Of a stretch of 64,000 nucleotides of DNA, positions 60,650-64,000 are shown in pieces. A program made the position numbers and the translations under genes. Under the pieces are notes generated by a model that made no database searches, was not told the DNA's origin, and worked only from the letters and a program-made list of their open reading frames with translations. The stretch covers positions 7,099,764 through 7,163,763 of the forward strand of contig NC_080422.1 in the NCBI RefSeq assembly GCF_029873635.1, given 5' to 3'. The stretch is from Malania oleifera (lineage: Eukaryota; Streptophyta; Magnoliopsida; Santalales; Ximeniaceae). Position 1 is the first letter of the stretch; each line of letters opens with the position of its first letter.

Positions 60650-63600
60650 AATCTTCCCCTCCCAACTTATGGGGACAACTCCACCAATTCGGCCAAAACT
60701 CGACACTTCACATGCTTGTCTCTAGATAATGCTTTTGTCATCATATCCGAACTATTATCATCAGTGTGAATTTTGTCAAGCTACAATAATTTCTTATCCA
60801 ACACATCCCGAATCCAATGATATCTAATATCAATATGTTTTGACTTTAAATGGAAGATAGAATTCTTACTCAAATGAATTGCATTTTGGCTATCACAATA
60901 AAGAATATACCTTTCTTGTTCCATGCCCAACTCTTTCAAGAATCTCTTCAACCAAAGCAATTATTTGCAAGCTTCCGTAATGACAATAAACTCGGCTTCC
61001 GTAGTAGATAGAGCAACACATTTCTGTAATTTAAATTGTCATGCCACAGCTCCCCCTGCAAAAATCACCAAATAACCTGAAGTGGATTTTCTAGAATCAA
61101 CATCACCGGCCATGTCGACATCCGTGAATCCATGGAGCGTAGATTTACCATTTCCAAAGCACAAACACACCTTTGAAGAGCCTCTAAGGTATCAGAGAAT
61201 CCATTTTACTACTAACCAATGCTCCTTTCCTGGATTAGAGAGAAACCAACTAACAACTCCAACCACATAAGCTAAATCCAGTCTTGTGCAAACCATTGCA
61301 TACATTAAGGAACCAACGGCCGAAGCATAAGGAATTTTTTTCATCTCTTCCTTGTCTTTCTCACTTGTAGGACTTTGTTTTGTACTAAACTTGAAGTGAC
61401 TAGCAAGTGGGCAACCAACGGGTTTTGCTTTATCCATATTGAACTTTTCAAACACTTTTTTAATGTAACTTTCTTGAGACAACCAAATTTGCCCTTTTTC
61501 ACGATCACAAATAATTCTCATACCAAGAATTTGCTTTCCTGGTCCCAAGTCTTTCATAGCAAAAGACTTGCTCAACTCCAACTTCAACTTGTCAATCTTG
61601 GAGAAGCCCTATCCTACAATGAGCATATCATTAACATAAAGTAAGAGGATAATATAAGTATCATCCGAAATTTTTTTCACAAACACACAATCATCGGAAG
61701 AGGTTTTTGAGTAACCATGATTAGTCATGAAAGAATCAAATTTCTTGTACCATCTCCGTGGTGCTTGCTTCAACCCATACAAACTTTTCTTTAATTTGCA
61801 CACTAAATTCTCTTTCCTTTTTTGTTTGAAACCTTCTAGTTGTTCCATGTAAATTTCCTTTTCCAAGTCACCATGTAAGAAAACGGTTTTCACATCTAGT
61901 TGCTCAACTTATAAATTCAAGTATGCTGTCATGCCAAGAACAATCCGAATAGATGAAATCTTTACAATCAGTGAAAATATTTCATCAAAGTCAATTCCCT
62001 TTTTCTGACCAAAGCCTTTTACCACAAGCCTAGCCTTGTACCGAAGATTCTTTCCATCATTTTTCAGCCTAAACACCCATTTGTTTTTCAAGGCTTCTTT
62101 TCCAGAAGGATGTTTAACCAAATCATAAGTGTGATTGTCAACTATAGAATTCATTTCCTCTTACATAGCCTCCATCCATTCAACTTCGTTTTCATGGTTC
62201 ATGACTTCTTGATAGCTTCCGGGTTCCCTTTGATCCGTTAGAGTAACATAGTCACTTGATAAATATTTAGATGAAGGTCTTGGCTCTCTTGAAGACCTTC
62301 TCAATTGAGCTTGCTCTTTAACTTGTTGCTCCCCCTCATTTTCATCTTCAACATCACTAAAAATTTCATTATTTCCAACATCTTCAAGAGGTGGAAGAAC
62401 ATCTTCCATATTTTCATCATGTGCCAAAGGTGGAGAAGGTAAGTCTAAGTCAACAAAATCATTCCCATAAGATTGTGGTTGTTCAACCGTGTCAAAATCT
62501 TCAATTGTTTTATCTTCAAAAAATACAACATCTCAGCTTTTAACAATTTTCTTGTCAATCGGATCCCACAATCTGTATCCAAATTCATCATGCCCATAGC
62601 CAAGAAAAATACATTGCATTGTCTTGTCATCAAGTTTGGATCTTTCATTTTTTGGAATGTAAACAAATGCACGACAACCAAACACTTTCAAGTAATCGTA
62701 AATGACATCCTTACCTTTCCAAATTTTTTCAGGAACTTCACCAAGTAAAGGAGTTGAAGGAGACAAATTAATCAAGTCCACCACCGTCCTCATTGCTTCA
62801 CTCCAAAATGATTTTGGCAACTTCGAATGAGAGAGCATACATCTCATTCTCTCTAGTATAGTGCGGTTCATCCTTTTGGCAATACCATTTTGTTGAGGGG
62901 TTTTCTTGACGGTCTTTTGATGTCTAATTCTTTGGTTGTAACAATATGTATCAAATGGGCCAATGTACTCTCCACAATTATCCAAGCGCACACATTTCAC
63001 CTTCTTTCCAGTCTCCCTTTCAACTTTAACATGAAAATGCTTAAACACATCTATAACTTGATCTTTAGTCTTCAAAGTGTAAGCCCAAACTTTTCTTGAA
63101 CAATCATCAATAAAGGTAACAAAATAAAGTACACCACCATGAGATTTTTAACTTTTAAAGGACCACATATATATGAATGTATCAAATATAAAACATTAGA
63201 TTTTTCAGTAACAAATTTTGTACGAAAAGGAGCTCTATGTTGCTTACCGGCCAAACAATGAACACAAGCTTTAAGAGAGGTACCTTTCAACCTAGGTAGG
63301 AGCTTCTTTTTGAACAAAAACTACATTCTTTTTTCACTTATGTGCCCAAGCCGCTTATGCCACAAATCGGTGGAAGAGTGACTCTTAATTGCATTCATAA
63401 CACTATTACCAATTTTACCTTGCATTATATAAAGTGTACCAGTCTTCTTGCCTTTAGCCACCACCAAATTACCCTTTGTGAGCTTCCATTTTCCATCACC
63501 AAAATGGTTGTCAAACCCTTCATCATCAAGCTTTCTGGTAGATATCATATTTAGTCGAATATCGGGTATATGTCTCGCATCTTTGAGCACCAACTTGCAT

Positions 63601-64000
63601 CCTAAATTTGTTTCTAAATAAATATTTCTCATGCCAACAATTTTCAATAGACCTTCATTTCCCATCCGAACAACTCCATAATTTCTTTTGGAATAAGAAG
63701 TGAAGAAATCTCCTCGAGAAGTGACATGGAATAACACACCGGAATCAATAACCCAATCAGTCTCTTGACTTGTCAAATTAATGTAACTTTCATCACAAAC
63801 AACCATGAGATCACCATCAAATGCTACTGAAGTTGTGTCTTCATACTTTTTCTTGAAATTTTTCTCTTTGTTTTGCTCCTTGAATTTCAATTTTCTACAC
63901 TCCCGCTTCATATTCCCCTTTTTATGACAATCTTTTTCGAAACTGAGTTGGACCGGCCTCGTGATTTATCATTGTGATGAGAATATCTGCTTTTGCTTCT
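59950..64000 (-). mobile_element. Copia element running off the right edge
   Basis: A Ty1/Copia fossil on the minus strand. From left: 3' LTR (59950-60649), purine tract (from 60650), RNase H (about 60670-61190), reverse transcriptase (61192-62154, with LLYVNDMLIVG and KSLYGLKQAPRRWYKKF), integrase (62161-63317, with TPQQNGIAKRMNRTI and HRAPF), protease/pre-integrase (63321-63911, with WVIDSGVLFHVTS and DLWHKRLGHISE), and a gag zinc-knuckle near 63890-63940. Gag and the 5' LTR lie beyond the window. The coding region is read in several separate frames, so it is broken, though long open stretches suggest it is not very old. Confidence 0.93.

Overview
This window is nuclear DNA of a flowering plant, most likely a eudicot. 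The evidence is spliced genes with plant GT-AG introns, an LRR-III receptor-like kinase, a group VI ubiquitin E2, a plant-type hexose-6-phosphate epimerase, an initiator tRNA-Met, Au-type SINEs, and many Copia, Ty3/gypsy chromovirus, hAT and Mutator-like elements. AT-rich spacers and GA/TA/AAT microsatellites fill much of the rest. I cannot name the species.

Layout. 1-5.95 kb: LINE remnants, an Au SINE with long target-site duplications, and the first two coding exons of a ubiquitin-conjugating enzyme on the minus strand. Its last exons are not in the window, and a second Au SINE sits in its intron 1. 6-10.3 kb: repeat-rich spacer with an old direct duplication containing RNase H-like debris and a 145-bp-armed inverted repeat. 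10.5-18.2 kb: a complete two-exon LRR receptor pseudokinase (618 aa, minus strand). Its 5.8-kb intron hosts a short Copia element with matching LTRs and a 5-bp target duplication. 19.6-20.1 kb: a hAT-type MITE. 20-24 kb: AT-rich and retrotransposon-derived spacer.

24.1-46.4 kb is a nest of elements. A Copia element (target duplication CATAG) is split by a Ty3/gypsy chromovirus (duplication TTTTT). Between the gypsy pieces lies about 15 kb of other DNA. It holds a broken BAHD acyltransferase exon split by a solo LTR, a second solo LTR of the same family, and a Mutator-like element (10-bp duplication GATGGAGCAT, long terminal inverted repeats). The Mutator-like element carries an exon-like piece of a host EF-hand gene and a 4 x 125-bp minisatellite, and it is itself interrupted by two solo LTRs.

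46.4-54.2 kb: AT-rich repeats and a Copia LTR-like block. 54.2-59 kb: a tRNA-derived SINE with a 13-bp duplication, an initiator tRNA-Met gene, and a complete eight-exon glucose-6-phosphate 1-epimerase gene (297 aa, minus strand). A histidine expected to be catalytic reads as arginine in that gene, and one of its introns contains a nearly perfect 71-bp hairpin. 59.4-64 kb: a TRIM-like miniature retroelement, then a Copia element running off the right edge.

The three real protein genes (E2, receptor kinase, epimerase) are all on the minus strand and have unrelated jobs. No operon-like or pathway cluster is visible.
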